Origin: Thiothrix sp.
Lineage (GTDB): Bacteria; Pseudomonadota; Gammaproteobacteria; Thiotrichales; Thiotrichaceae
Assembly (NCBI RefSeq): GCF_028714775.1
Contig: NZ_JAQTLS010000015.1
Span: 1 to 64,000, forward strand
Direction: 5' to 3'
Length of the DNA stretch: 64,000 bases
The notes beneath the pieces were generated by a model. The model was not told the DNA's origin. It saw nothing but the letters and a program-made list of their open reading frames with translations, and made no database searches. Made by a program: the position numbers and the translations under genes. Below are positions 1-9,240 of the stretch, piece by piece (within the stretch, counting starts at the first letter, position 1; each line of letters starts with the position of its first letter).

Positions 1-62
1 TCAGCGGGCGTTTTGCAATCGGTTAAAAGCTCATCCATCAGGACGGGATCAAGGGTTTCCAT
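1..62 (-). CDS. IS256-family transposase, N-terminal fragment (cut by window edge)
   Basis: Only the first 20 residues are visible, starting at the ATG read from base 62 leftwards. A good ribosome binding site (AAGGAG) lies just upstream. The peptide begins METLDPVLMDELL and continues with a TDCKTPA segment. This matches the usual opening of IS256-family transposases, which have an acidic helix of the type ELIDELLxDYKTPED before the conserved GLLKQLTKxLVE segment. The DDE catalytic core is outside the window, so family membership rests on this short N-terminus alone. Whether the full gene is intact cannot be seen. Confidence 0.5.
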   Translation of the reverse strand, partial: METLDPVLMDELLTDCKTPA

Positions 63-126
63 GTGACTGCTCCTTGCGGGGGGTCCGCTGTTATATAGCA
101 GTTACACAGTTCAGTTTACAGTCTCC
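1..126 (-). mobile_element. End of an IS256-family-like insertion sequence, cut by the window edge
   Basis: The first 62 bases hold the start of a minus-strand reading frame that looks like an IS256-type transposase. The bases just outside it (about 90-126) are rich in the TGTGTAAC/GTTACACA kind of sequence typical of terminal repeats in this family. The outer border is estimated near base 126, about 20 bases from the 3' end of the GTPase gene. The rest of the element, the other terminal repeat and any target duplication lie outside the window, so the border and family are inferences. Confidence 0.5.
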
Positions 127-146
127 TCGAATAATTTGTTAGTGAT

Positions 147-1103
147 TTACCACCACGAAAATACAGCTCCAATAACTCCTCCAATTATAGCTCCAGCAAC
201 AGTTCCAACAGTCTCGCCTACTTTGCCAAAATTTCTTCCAATATCAGCACCAATATCAGCCCCTGCTTTTGCTCCCTCTATAACTCTCTGAAAAGTAGAT
301 TGTCGAATTATTTCTTTCTGCTCATCATTAAGATTGATTCTTGGTTTTTCTTCTTGCTTCTTGTCTTGTTTTTCTTCTGTATTTTTTGTTGCATCCTCTT
401 CGTCTTTTTTTTTGGTTTGGCTAATATCACTTTCCATTGATTTGAGGAAAGGTAATGCTCCTTCATCGCTGAATCTTAAATATACTTGAGTAAAAAGTTC
501 TGGTAGCCATGTTTTTCCATTTGGCAAAATTTTAGAGACGTTTGATACTGCTACAGATGGAATTTTTTGTGCGTCGGTAAAATATTTTCCTATTTCTTCT
601 CTAATTATATTTGTTCTTTCAATTAAATCCGTATCAAAGTCGTCGGCTTTATCTGCTCTAGTAAAAATCAATATGGCTTGCTTCCAACAATCTTTTCCTA
701 GCGATTCTGTAATTATTTGAATTCCTCTTTTTTCATCTGAACTGAGCCGTGTTTCGTCTAATCTTGAAACAAACCATATAGAATCTACACTATTGATATG
801 TTCTTTTATTTTCTTGATATATATCTCGTCATTTCCAACTTCAGGCAGATCGTCACATAAGCCAGGTGTATCAATAATTTCATAAATTAAATCGCCGTGT
901 TTATGCTGAAATGTAGAAACTTCCATTGTTGTTGGTCGATATTTTCCAGTCGGCGCAACTTCTTCACCAATTAATGAATTTATTGTGCTTGATTTGCCAA
1001 CTCCAGTCCTGCCAACTAACAGGAATTTTAAATTATCCTTTCTGCCAAACATTTTCTTTGCTATTTCTGCAATGTATTTTTTCTGAACTTCTTCAATTTT
1101 CAT
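147..1103 (-). CDS. AIG1/Toc34-like GTPase with a C-terminal glycine-zipper segment
   Basis: This is a 318-residue P-loop GTPase of the TRAFAC/septin-like branch (AIG1, GIMAP and Toc34 relatives). The G1 motif GRTGVGKSS is at residues 31-39, the G3 motif DTPG near residue 77, and a G4-like TRAD after the strand ILIF. A Lys/Glu-rich linker spans about residues 230-258. The last 45 residues are a glycine-zipper hairpin (repeated GADIGADIG, GKVGETVG, GAIIGGVIG steps) that could insert into a membrane. The gene is clearly more AT-rich than its neighbours and sits next to an IS end, which suggests recent transfer. Bacterial relatives are poorly characterised. A membrane-acting GTPase role, perhaps in defence, is inference. 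Confidence 0.75.
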   Translation of the reverse strand: MKIEEVQKKYIAEIAKKMFGRKDNLKFLLVGRTGVGKSSTINSLIGEEVAPTGKYRPTTMEVSTFQHKHGDLIYEIIDTPGLCDDLPEVGNDEIYIKKIKEHINSVDSIWFVSRLDETRLSSDEKRGIQIITESLGKDCWKQAILIFTRADKADDFDTDLIERTNIIREEIGKYFTDAQKIPSVAVSNVSKILPNGKTWLPELFTQVYLRFSDEGALPFLKSMESDISQTKKKDEEDATKNTEEKQDKKQEEKPRINLNDEQKEIIRQSTFQRVIEGAKAGADIGADIGRNFGKVGETVGTVAGAIIGGVIGAVFSWW

Positions 1104-1550
1104 TTAATATCTCTTATAAGGTTTTGAGGGGGAGCGATCTAACATCACTAACGTTAAAGCATTTTATGCCGTGTGCGGCAGCACTGGGCATAAATGTCTT
1201 GTTGGACGGAACCGCGTGCTACGGAGTCCCACACTTTATCTATAAGGGGATTGCTTTTCCTGCCCATCGCCAGGCTAGCCCATGCTGCCGGGTTATTCCC
1301 CACCAACTGCTGCTTTTCCATTGCCTTTTCACCGCCTGCCACCCTGATTGTGGTCAAACATAGCACAGGGTCAGGGGCGTTTCGAGATGTCCGAAGCCCT
1401 GCCGACATGATTTAAAACAAACGCTACCGCCCTAGCGTGTACACACTAAAGCGGCAGCGGGCTTTCCCTGACTGTCATTTGACCAAGTGTAATTTATAAA
1501 ATAGCTTGATGGAAACTGAATTTTCCCAGCCAGATTACACTGCATCCTGT
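1104..1550. other. Gene-free stretch with a composite hairpin
   Basis: No convincing gene is seen. Open frames here on both strands have no recognisable domain. A hairpin is visible with arms TTTATGCC (1163-1170) and GGCATAAA (1187-1194), and its 16-base loop contains a further GTG/CAC pairing. A second small stem, CGCTA with TAGCG, lies near 1427-1442. The base composition differs from the AT-rich GTPase gene, so the border near 1104-1150 may mark the edge of imported DNA. Confidence 0.4.
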
Positions 1551-3425
1551 TTACAACCGTACCTGCGTCCCAATCTCCACAACCTGTTCGGTGGGCAGAT
1601 GGAAGTAAGTCGCCGCACTTTCCGACTGGCGCATCATCCAGCCAAACAGCGCACACCGCCAATAAGGTAAAACCCCCTCGCAGTTGACGATAGCCGTGCG
1701 TGCGACAAAGAAGGTGGTATCCGCCGGGATTTCCAATTGGTAACGCCCCGTCCCTTGCAAGGCTTTGCCCAAGTTAGGCTCTTCGCGGAAACCAAAGCGT
1801 ACTGATACGGTATAAATGCCCGCTGCCAGCCCCACGACTTTCAAGCGTTCGTCTTCGGCAATATACGGCACGTCTGCATTATCCACGTGCAGGAAAATGA
1901 TTTGCTCGTGTACCACTTTGTAATGCTTGATGTTGTAAAACAAGCGGCTGGGCGCGAGCTTGGGTTCAGAAGTCAGGTAAACGGCAGTGCCGGGTACGCG
2001 GGTAATGTTGGGGAGGGGTTTGGCGATAAACTGGTGGATGGTGGTATTGAGTTTGCGGCGGTGTTTTGCCACCAATTCGCTGCCGCGTTTCCACGTGGTC
2101 AGCAGGGTGAAAATGATAATGCCTAGCGTCACTGGCATCCAGCCGCCATGCCCGATTTTGCTTAGGTTGGAACTAAAGAAGAAGATTTCAAACAGCCCGC
2201 AGATCACAACACAGGCAATGATGGTTTTACGGATGCGTTGGTTGGGGCGGGCAATCGCAACAATCATAATCAGCAAACTGGTAATGATCATCGTGCCGGA
2301 AACCGCAATCCCGTAAGCTGCCGCCAACGCGCTGGAAGAGCTAAAGCCCAGCACCAATAACAGCACGCCGAGCAGCATCAGCCAATTGACGCTGGAAATG
2401 TAAATTTGCCCACGTTCGGTATCAGAGGTGTGTTGCACGCGCATCCGTGGCAGATAACCCAAGCGCACCGCTTGCAAGGTAATGGAATACGCCCCGGAAA
2501 TCGTGGCTTGTGACGCAATCACGGTTGCCATCGTCGCCAATACCACCAGCGGGACAAGGAAGCCCTCCGGTGCTAACAGGTAAAACGGGTTTTCCGCACT
2601 ACTGGCTTCCCGAATGACCAATGCACCTTGCCCAAAGTAATTGAGCAATAAAGAGGGGAACACCAGCCCATACCACGCCACCCGGATCGGTTTCGCGCCA
2701 AAATGCCCCATGTCGGCATACAGCGCTTCACCCCCGGTCATTGCCAGAAATACGGCGGACAGCAAGACAAAGGCAGCCGCCGGGTGTTCTATGCCAAATT
2801 TCACGGCATACGCGGGGTTGATGGCCTGCAAGACTTCTGGGGTTTGCAGGATGCTCATAACGCCCAGTGTCCCCAGCGTCAGGAACCACACCAGCGTGAT
2901 CGGGCCAAACAGTTTGCCGACTTTCGCCGTGCCAAAACGTTGGATCATGAACAAGCTGATCAAAATGCCCAGCGTAATCGGGATAATCAGGTGCTCAAAT
3001 TGCGGGGTAGCGACACTAATCCCTTCCACCGCTGACAGCACGGAAATGGCAGGGGTAATGATGGCATCGCCGTAAAACAGCGCGGCGGCGAATACGCCGA
3101 TGATGCCAACCGCTTTCGACCATGTTGGGATATTGATGCGGGTATGGCGGTGCGCGAGGGCTTGCAAGGCCAATACCCCGCCTTCACCCTTGTTATCAAA
3201 GCGCAGTACCAGCCAAACGTATTTGAGCGACACGATCAGGGTAATCGCCCAGAACAGTGCGGAAAGGGTTGCCAATACATTGGCTTGGTTCGGTTGCAGA
3301 TGACCGCCGATAAACGCTTCCTTAAAAGCGTACAGCGGGCTTGTGCCTATATCGCCGTAGACAATGCCTAATGCGGCAAGTGTTAGCGCCCCTAGTTTTT
3401 CTTTCGGGGCATGTTGGGTTGTCAT
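1551..3425 (-). CDS. kup: Kup-family low-affinity potassium transporter
   Basis: This 624-residue protein has the Kup/HAK/KT architecture: about twelve membrane helices in the first 430 residues, then a cytoplasmic C-terminal domain of about 190 residues. The N-terminal signature GIVYGDIGTSPLYAFKEAF is intact. Kup proteins take up K+ in symport with protons in the inner membrane. The length matches the family (about 620-630). It is the last gene of a minus-strand operon, 14 bases after the KdpE-like regulator, which in turn overlaps a KdpD-like kinase. This suggests that K+ status controls kup here. No kdpFABC genes are present in the window. Confidence 0.93.
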   Translation of the reverse strand: MTTQHAPKEKLGALTLAALGIVYGDIGTSPLYAFKEAFIGGHLQPNQANVLATLSALFWAITLIVSLKYVWLVLRFDNKGEGGVLALQALAHRHTRINIPTWSKAVGIIGVFAAALFYGDAIITPAISVLSAVEGISVATPQFEHLIIPITLGILISLFMIQRFGTAKVGKLFGPITLVWFLTLGTLGVMSILQTPEVLQAINPAYAVKFGIEHPAAAFVLLSAVFLAMTGGEALYADMGHFGAKPIRVAWYGLVFPSLLLNYFGQGALVIREASSAENPFYLLAPEGFLVPLVVLATMATVIASQATISGAYSITLQAVRLGYLPRMRVQHTSDTERGQIYISSVNWLMLLGVLLLVLGFSSSSALAAAYGIAVSGTMIITSLLIMIVAIARPNQRIRKTIIACVVICGLFEIFFFSSNLSKIGHGGWMPVTLGIIIFTLLTTWKRGSELVAKHRRKLNTTIHQFIAKPLPNITRVPGTAVYLTSEPKLAPSRLFYNIKHYKVVHEQIIFLHVDNADVPYIAEDERLKVVGLAAGIYTVSVRFGFREEPNLGKALQGTGRYQLEIPADTTFFVARTAIVNCEGVLPYWRCALFGWMMRQSESAATYFHLPTEQVVEIGTQVRL

Positions 3426-3439
3426 ATCAGGATTCCTTC

Positions 3440-4132
3440 CTACAGTTGGAAACGGTAGTCGATGCCAGTTTCAGTGAGAAAATGGCGCGGTTGGCTAGGG
3501 TCATCTTCGAGTTTCTGGCGTAAATGCCCGACATAAACCCGCAGGTAATGGTTACTTTCAACGTAAGTGCTGCCCCAGACTTCACGCAGCAAATGGCGGT
3601 GGGTCATGACCCGCCCTGCATTCAGCAGCAGCAGGCTTAACAGGTGGAATTCAATCGGGGTCAAGCGCACGGCTTGCCCTTTGCGGTTGACCTTGCGCTG
3701 CAATAAGTCGACTTCAACCTCGCCAAAACGGATCAGCGGGCTTTCAACGCTGGGGTTGAATTGGCTGCGGCGTAATAGCGCCCGTACCCGCGCCAGCAAT
3801 TCGCCGGTTGAAAAGGGTTTGCTCAGGTAATCATCTGCCCCGGCATCCAGCGCCTTGATTTTGTCTTGGTCGCTAACGCGGGCAGACAGCACTAAAACGG
3901 GCAATTTCGACCATGTGCGCAGGTGTTTGATCAGCTCCAGCCCATCACCATCGGGTAAACCGAGGTCAAGGATGATCATATCCAGCCGCTGGTTTTGGAT
4001 GGCTTGCAGGGCGCTGTGGTAAGTGCCTGCTTCCGTGACTTGGTAGGACTCATTTTCCAGCGCGGTGCGGATAAAGTGGCGGATGTGCTGTTCGTCTTCT
4101 ACCACCAGAATATGGCTAATTTGTGTGTTCAT
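3440..4132 (-). CDS. kdpE: KdpE-like response regulator (OmpR/PhoB type)
   Basis: This is a 230-residue two-domain regulator. The receiver domain occupies residues 1-120, with the acidic pocket E12/D13, the phospho-acceptor D56 in DMIILDLGLP, and the conserved lysine in YLSKPF. A winged-helix DNA-binding domain of the OmpR/PhoB type covers about residues 130-228. The start was set at the ATG at 4132. The frame stays open upstream, but that part overlaps the kinase gene and has no domain. The gene overlaps the 3' end of the KdpD-like kinase by 17 bases, so the two are translationally linked, and it is followed after 14 bases by kup. Its likely target is this operon, although KdpE normally controls kdpFABC. 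Confidence 0.85.
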   Translation of the reverse strand: MNTQISHILVVEDEQHIRHFIRTALENESYQVTEAGTYHSALQAIQNQRLDMIILDLGLPDGDGLELIKHLRTWSKLPVLVLSARVSDQDKIKALDAGADDYLSKPFSTGELLARVRALLRRSQFNPSVESPLIRFGEVEVDLLQRKVNRKGQAVRLTPIEFHLLSLLLLNAGRVMTHRHLLREVWGSTYVESNHYLRVYVGHLRQKLEDDPSQPRHFLTETGIDYRFQL

Positions 4133-5306
4133 GCGCCATGACCTGCTGTGGGAAGGGTTCGGTTTCGATGATCGGCGGAATGCCCAAGGGCAGGTGGAAA
4201 CACACGCAACCGCCGCCGTGGGTGGGGTTGCTGGCGGAAATGTCGCCGTCATGGGCTTCAATAATGGCGCGGCAAATACTTAAGCCCAGCCCGACACCGG
4301 GGATATTGGATTCGCTATTGCCACGTTCAAACAGCTCGAACACTTGGTTGAGCTTGTCGGCGGGGAAACCTTCGCCGGGGTTGCACACACAGATTTCCAC
4401 CTGCGTGGGTAACAGTTTGGCAGTGATTTGGAGGGTGGAGCCGATGGGCGAATATTTGGCGGCATTTTCCAACAAATTGCAGAATACCCGTTCCATCAAA
4501 GTGGCATCGAATTCCAATAAGGGCAAATCGGCAGGCAGGCTGACGACCACGCGGTGATGCTGCAAGGCCAACCGGAACAGTTTGGTGCTTGCGCCGATGA
4601 CTTCTTCCAGTGGCTGCCATTCTTTGCGGAACTTCATCCCACCCGCTTGTAAGCGTGCCATTTCCAGCAAATTACTGACCATGCTGTTGAGGTGCAGGGA
4701 TTGGTCGCGGATCGCTGTCACCAATTCTTGCGCCTGTGGGGAAAGCGGCGGGCGCAGCAGGGAGAGGGATTCCGCCAGACTGTACAACGAAGTCAGCGGG
4801 GTGCGGATGTCATGCGAAAGCGCAGAGAGGATTGAACTGCGCAGGCGTTCCGACGCGATTTGCAAGCGTGTTTCCTGTGCCACTTTTTCCAGTTGGTACA
4901 GGCTCATGGTTTGTTGTTCACGGCTGGTGGCGTCTTCCGCCTGTTTACGCAAACCGGCAGTCAGGTGGGTAATGATCAGTGCCACCACCAGCATGACCGT
5001 AAACGTGACCAAATACTGGATATGGCTGACTGTAAAGGAATAGTGCGGTGGGACAAAAAAGAAATTGAACGCCGCCACGCTGCAAAGCGCGGTGAGGATA
5101 GCGGGTCGCCGCCCCAGTTTGACCGCGACCAGCACCACGGTCAGCAAAAACAGCATGGCAGTATTGGCGAGGTCGAGATGGTTATGCAGCGGCATCGCCA
5201 GCAAAATGGTGACGGCAACGGCTGCCAGCGCGAGCAAATGCCGTTGCCACAATGCTTTAGGGGGCAGCCACGCAAACCCCGACAATGCGGGAAAAACGTC
5301 CTTCAT
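4116..5306 (-). CDS. Short KdpD-like sensor histidine kinase (DUF4118-HisKA-HATPase)
   Basis: This 396-residue membrane kinase matches the C-terminal half of KdpD. A four-helix DUF4118 region lies at about residues 22-115, a coiled linker follows, then the HisKA box SALSHDIRTP with H165, then an HATPase domain with the N box (NLLENAAKYSP) and the G box (GVGLGLSICRAI). The N-terminal KdpD cytoplasmic domain and the universal-stress-like domain are absent, whereas E. coli KdpD has 894 residues. It could be a real short variant or a descendant of a truncated gene. The reading frame starts cleanly at 5306 and the kinase motifs are intact, so it is probably functional. It is the first gene of the kinase-regulator-kup operon. 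Confidence 0.85.
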   Translation of the reverse strand: MKDVFPALSGFAWLPPKALWQRHLLALAAVAVTILLAMPLHNHLDLANTAMLFLLTVVLVAVKLGRRPAILTALCSVAAFNFFFVPPHYSFTVSHIQYLVTFTVMLVVALIITHLTAGLRKQAEDATSREQQTMSLYQLEKVAQETRLQIASERLRSSILSALSHDIRTPLTSLYSLAESLSLLRPPLSPQAQELVTAIRDQSLHLNSMVSNLLEMARLQAGGMKFRKEWQPLEEVIGASTKLFRLALQHHRVVVSLPADLPLLEFDATLMERVFCNLLENAAKYSPIGSTLQITAKLLPTQVEICVCNPGEGFPADKLNQVFELFERGNSESNIPGVGLGLSICRAIIEAHDGDISASNPTHGGGCVCFHLPLGIPPIIETEPFPQQVMAHEHTN

Positions 5307-5438
5307 ATGACACTAAATCCACCTATGGGGGTATTGCGGCGGATTCTGGCACTTCGGGAATAAAAAAGATGTAGAAATTTCGCAACTGTCCTGTGTCGCG
5401 GGGAACTTTTGACTGTTTTCCTAATACATCTGGGGGTA

Positions 5439-5455
5439 GGTGATTTCTAATCACC
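5439..5455. terminator. Perfect 6-bp hairpin downstream of the phosphoketolase gene
   Basis: GGTGAT (5439-5444) and ATCACC (5450-5455) pair around a five-base loop, just after the phosphoketolase stop. It also lies upstream of the KdpD-like gene. No T-run follows on the minus strand, so this could equally be a small operator. Terminator function is inference. Confidence 0.3.
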
Positions 5456-5473
5456 ACGGTGGTGGCGGGGGAA

Positions 5474-7849
5474 CTACTGGCAGGGCGGTACGCTCCACAT
5501 CCAATCCCGAATCTCCGGCATATCTTGCCCGTACTGGTTAATGTACTGCCGATGTTCCACCAACTTATCTTTGAGTTGCTGCTTCAGATAACTACCCTTG
5601 TCGCCTGCTTGCGGCAAGCGGTCAATCGCATCCATCACCAAATGAAAACGGTCAAGGTCGTTCACCACCGTCATGTCAAACGGCGTGCTGATCGTGCCTT
5701 CTTCCTTGTAGCCGCGCACATGGAAATTTTCATGGTTGTTGCGCCGGTAAGTCAGCCGGTGAATTAACCACGGATAAGCGTGAAATGCGAAAATCACCGG
5801 CTTATCCTGGGTGAAAATTGTGTCGAAATCGGCATCGCTTAAGCCGTGCGGATGCTCGCTCGGTGGTTGCAGTTTCATCAGGTTGACGACATTCACCACG
5901 CGGACTTTCAGCTCGGGTAAGTGTTCGCGCAGGATCGACACCGCCGCCAGCGTTTCCAGCGTCGGCACATCGCCACAGCACGCCATCACCACGTCGGTTT
6001 CGTCCGTTTGATCATTACTCGCCCATTGCCAGATGCTAATACCTTGGGTGCAATGCTTGACGGCGGCATCCATCGACAGCCATTGCGGCGCGGGATGTTT
6101 GCCCGCAATCACCACGTTGACGTAATGGCGGCTGCGTAGGCAATGATCCATCACCGACAGCAGGCAATTGGCATCCGGTGGAAAATACACCCGCACAACT
6201 TCGGCTTTCTTGTTTACTACATGGTCGATGAAACCGGGGTCTTGATGGGTGAAACCGTTGTGGTCTTGCCGCCAGACGTGCGAAGCCAGCAGGTAATTCA
6301 GCGAGGCAATCTTGCGCCGCCACGGCAGGTGCGCGGTGACTTTCAGCCACTTGGCGTGCTGGTTGAACATCGAATCAATGATGTGAATGAAGGCTTCGTA
6401 GCAATTGAACAGCCCGTGCCGCCCGGTCAGCAAATAGCCTTCCAGCCAGCCCTCGCATTGGTGTTCGCTGAGCATCGAATCCAGCACCCGCCCACTGGGG
6501 GCGAGAAATTCGTCATCTGCTACAGTTGCAGCATCCCATTGGCGTTGGGTTACTTCAAACAGGGCTTCAAGGCCGTTGGACAGCGTTTCGTCAGGGGCGA
6601 ACACGCGGAAATTGCGTTGCTCACCGTTCAGCGTTGCCACATCGCGTAAGAATCGCCCCAGTACGTGCGTATCGCCAATGCCGCTTACACCGGGTGTGGT
6701 TACGTCCACCTCGTAATCTTGGAAATCCGGCATCCGCAAATCGCGCAGCAAGATACCGCCGTTGGCGTGAGGGTTTGCACCCATGCGCCGTTCACCCGTG
6801 GGGGCAAGTTCCGCCAGTTCCGCGAGTAAACGTCCGTGTTTATCGAAAAGCTCATCGGGGCGATAGCTTTTGAGCCAATCTTCCAGCAATTGGAGGTGTT
6901 CGGGATGGGCTACGGGGTTGGAAAGTGGCACTTGATGCGCCCGGAATGTGCCTTCAATTTGCACGCCATCGACCACCTTCGGCCCTGTCCAGCCTTTGGG
7001 GGATACCAGCACGATCATCGGCCAGCGTGGACGGGTTAAATCGCCGTGGACGCGAGCCGTTTGCTGGATGTCTTTAATCTGCGTTATCACCGTGTCGAGC
7101 GTTGCTGCCATTGCTGCGTGCATTAACGCTGGTTCGTGGCCTTCCACGAAATAAGGTGTCCAGCCGTAGCCGCGCAATAACTGTTCCAGTTCCTCGCGGC
7201 TGATGCGGGCAAGCACGGTCGGGTTGGCAATCTTGTAGCCGTTGAGGTGCAGGATCGGCAACACTACGCCATCCGTGACTGGATCAAGGAATTTGTTGGA
7301 ATGCCACGAGGTCGCCAGCGGCCCCGTTTCAGCTTCGCCATCGCCGACCACGCACGCTACCACCAGATCGGGATTGTCGAATACCGCGCCGAATGCATGA
7401 CTCAGCGAATAGCCCAGTTCACCGCCTTCGTGGATCGAGCCGGGGCATTCCGGCGAGGCATGGCTGGGAATACCGCCGGGAAACGAAAATTGCAGGAACA
7501 GCTTTTGCAACCCCGCCTCGTCTTGGCTGATGTCGGGGTAGATTTCGCTGTACGTGCCTTCGAGGTAGGTGTTGCTTACCACCGCAGGCCCGCCGTGTCC
7601 GGGGCCGGAGATGTAGAGCATATTGAGGTCGTATTGCTTGATGATGCGGTTCAGGTGCACGTAAATGAAATTCTGTCCGGGTGTCGTGCCCCAATGCCCT
7701 AGCAGGGTGTGCTTTACATCCGCCAGTGTCAGTGGGCGTTTTAACAGTGGGTTGTCGAACAGGTAAATCTGTCCGACGGAGAGGTAGTTAGCGGCACGCC
7801 AGTAGGCGTCCATCCGACCTAGCAGTTCGGGGGAAAGTGTGGTGCTCAT
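5474..7849 (-). CDS. xfp: Phosphoketolase (xylulose-5-phosphate / fructose-6-phosphate)
   Basis: This 791-residue thiamine-diphosphate enzyme splits xylulose 5-phosphate (and usually fructose 6-phosphate) with phosphate to acetyl phosphate plus glyceraldehyde 3-phosphate or erythrose 4-phosphate. The length matches the XFP family (about 790-830). Family features are visible: SGPGHGGPA near residue 80, the ThDP/metal segment GDGEAETGP near residue 168, and the C-terminal region with [14 protein letters not shown]-type residues. It lies 14 bases downstream of transaldolase in the same direction. Together they would connect pentose phosphates to acetyl phosphate. The pair probably shares the conserved promoter-like element at 9010-9038. 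Confidence 0.93.
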   Translation of the reverse strand: MSTTLSPELLGRMDAYWRAANYLSVGQIYLFDNPLLKRPLTLADVKHTLLGHWGTTPGQNFIYVHLNRIIKQYDLNMLYISGPGHGGPAVVSNTYLEGTYSEIYPDISQDEAGLQKLFLQFSFPGGIPSHASPECPGSIHEGGELGYSLSHAFGAVFDNPDLVVACVVGDGEAETGPLATSWHSNKFLDPVTDGVVLPILHLNGYKIANPTVLARISREELEQLLRGYGWTPYFVEGHEPALMHAAMAATLDTVITQIKDIQQTARVHGDLTRPRWPMIVLVSPKGWTGPKVVDGVQIEGTFRAHQVPLSNPVAHPEHLQLLEDWLKSYRPDELFDKHGRLLAELAELAPTGERRMGANPHANGGILLRDLRMPDFQDYEVDVTTPGVSGIGDTHVLGRFLRDVATLNGEQRNFRVFAPDETLSNGLEALFEVTQRQWDAATVADDEFLAPSGRVLDSMLSEHQCEGWLEGYLLTGRHGLFNCYEAFIHIIDSMFNQHAKWLKVTAHLPWRRKIASLNYLLASHVWRQDHNGFTHQDPGFIDHVVNKKAEVVRVYFPPDANCLLSVMDHCLRSRHYVNVVIAGKHPAPQWLSMDAAVKHCTQGISIWQWASNDQTDETDVVMACCGDVPTLETLAAVSILREHLPELKVRVVNVVNLMKLQPPSEHPHGLSDADFDTIFTQDKPVIFAFHAYPWLIHRLTYRRNNHENFHVRGYKEEGTISTPFDMTVVNDLDRFHLVMDAIDRLPQAGDKGSYLKQQLKDKLVEHRQYINQYGQDMPEIRDWMWSVPPCQ

Positions 7850-7863
7850 GGTTCAATGATTCC

Positions 7864-8955
7864 TTACCCGGCGATACGTTGCGCCAATATTGTGAGCAGC
7901 TTGTCGAATGGCTTATTGAATTTTTCGACACCTTCGTCTTCAAGCTGTTGCGTCAGTTGGTCGAGGTTGATGCCCAGCGCGGGCAGTTGTTCCAGCAATT
8001 GGCGGGCTTCCGCAACATCCTGTTCGAGCTGTGCTTGTGGTTCACCGTGGTCGCGGTAGGCATTCAAGGTTTCCATTGGCAGGGTGTTGACCGTATCCGC
8101 GCCGATCAGTGCTTCGATGTATTTCACATCGCTGAACGCAGGATTTTTGGCGCTGGTACTTGCCCACAGCAGCCGCTGGACGTTTGCACCTTGCGCTTCC
8201 AAGGCTTCAAAGCGTTCGCTGTTGAAGAGGTCTTGGTAGATTTGGTAGGCGACTTTGGCGCTGGCAATCGCCACTTGTCCGCCTAACGCTTGTGCTGCGG
8301 GGGTTTCCAGTAGCGGGTCTAGCAGCGTATCAATGCGGCTGACAAAGAAACTGGCGACGGAGGCGACTTGCTGCACGGGCTTGCCTTGCGCGAGGCGGGC
8401 TTCAATACCAGCGATGTAAGCTTCTGCGACCTGCCGATAGCGCGGCAAACCAAACAACAGGGTGACGTTGACGTTAATGCCTTCGCTGATGAGTTGTTGG
8501 ATGGCGGGCAATCCGGCGGCAGTGGCGGGGACTTTGATGAACACATTCGGGCGGTTCAGGGCTGCCCACAAACGCCGTGCTTCTTGCGACGTGCCGTCGG
8601 TATCGTGCGCAAGGTGCGGGTTGACCTCTAGGCTGACATAGCCATCTTTGCCGTTGGTGCTGTCGTAAACCGGGCGGAATGCGTCGGCGGCGCTTTGCAC
8701 GTCTTGCTGGCTAAGGGTTTCGTAGATGGCTTCTGCACTGTTGCTCTGAAGTGCCAGTTCATGAATGGCGTTGTCGTAAGCGTGGCTGTCGGTAATGGCT
8801 TTCTCGAAAATGGCGGGGTTGGAGGTGATGCCGCGCAAGTCATCGTTCTCAATCAAACGCCGCAGTTCACCGCTGGTTATCAGGTCGCGCCGGATGTAAT
8901 CCAGCCAGATGGATTGACCGAAATTTACCAGTTGTTGCAGGGGATTATTTTTCAT
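7864..8955 (-). CDS. tal: Transaldolase
   Basis: This 363-residue transaldolase moves a dihydroxyacetone unit between sugar phosphates in the non-oxidative pentose phosphate pathway. The Schiff-base lysine is K141 in the segment VFIKVPATAAG. N-terminal residues WLDYIRRD and TSNPAIFEKAI match the longer bacterial transaldolase group (about 360-370 residues) rather than the 317-residue TalB type. The start at 8955 follows AAGGAAAC-type ribosome-binding bases. It is first in a two-gene operon with phosphoketolase. The promoter-like element at 9010-9038 would give a leader of roughly 50 bases, so the operon may be part of a stress regulon. Confidence 0.92.
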   Translation of the reverse strand: MKNNPLQQLVNFGQSIWLDYIRRDLITSGELRRLIENDDLRGITSNPAIFEKAITDSHAYDNAIHELALQSNSAEAIYETLSQQDVQSAADAFRPVYDSTNGKDGYVSLEVNPHLAHDTDGTSQEARRLWAALNRPNVFIKVPATAAGLPAIQQLISEGINVNVTLLFGLPRYRQVAEAYIAGIEARLAQGKPVQQVASVASFFVSRIDTLLDPLLETPAAQALGGQVAIASAKVAYQIYQDLFNSERFEALEAQGANVQRLLWASTSAKNPAFSDVKYIEALIGADTVNTLPMETLNAYRDHGEPQAQLEQDVAEARQLLEQLPALGINLDQLTQQLEDEGVEKFNKPFDKLLTILAQRIAG

Positions 8956-9009
8956 GGTCTTGTTTCCTTAATTCCGCAGTAATGCATTAGCAATGCAGCG
9001 TCTATTTCC

Positions 9010-9038
9010 ATTAGGCGCTCTATTTAATGGTATGGCAA
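9010..9038 (-). promoter_or_regulatory. Conserved promoter-like element, copy 1 (upstream of tal-xfp)
   Basis: On the minus strand this reads TTGCCA, 17 bases, then CCTAAT, with GCG directly before CCTAAT. Three other copies in the window share the exact 17-base spacing, the leading C of CTTGC and the GCGCCTAAT block. It faces the transaldolase start at 8955. Use as a -35/-10 pair is inferred from spacing and position. Confidence 0.65.
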
Positions 9039-9098
9039 GTTTTGGCTGGCTATTGGGTTTCATGCCTATTATTGTGGGTGTATGGTTGTGTTTTTATG

Positions 9099-9130
9099 GC
9101 AACAGTATGTTGCTATAGAGGCAACTTTTT
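9099..9130 (+). promoter_or_regulatory. Two mutually exclusive small hairpins upstream of the 9241 gene
   Basis: Three half-sites lie in a row: GCAAC (9099-9103), GTTGC (9109-9113) and GCAAC (9121-9125), and five T follow. The middle one can pair with either neighbour. The downstream pairing plus T-run looks like a weak terminator, and the upstream pairing would prevent it. The stems are only 5 bp, so an attenuator is a tentative reading. Nothing else is seen between the tal promoter and the gene at 9241. Confidence 0.25.
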
Positions 9131-9240
9131 AAATACAAAATAATTGCTTAGGAATTTATCGGATAATGCTATATATTAACTAATAGCTTTCGTAAAAAAT
9201 ATCAAAAAGATAATAGTGTGCCACAGTGGAGGATTTTGAA

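Noticed and set aside
1140-1200. Integron attC-like site suggested by TAACGTTA and a nearby hairpin
   Set aside because: The core sites do not match the RYYYAAC/GTTRRRY pattern, and no integrase or cassette is seen.
1154-1408. An 84-codon minus-strand frame with normal start
   Set aside because: No domain or ribosome binding site recognised, low-complexity composition, and frames are open on both strands here. Not supported as a gene.
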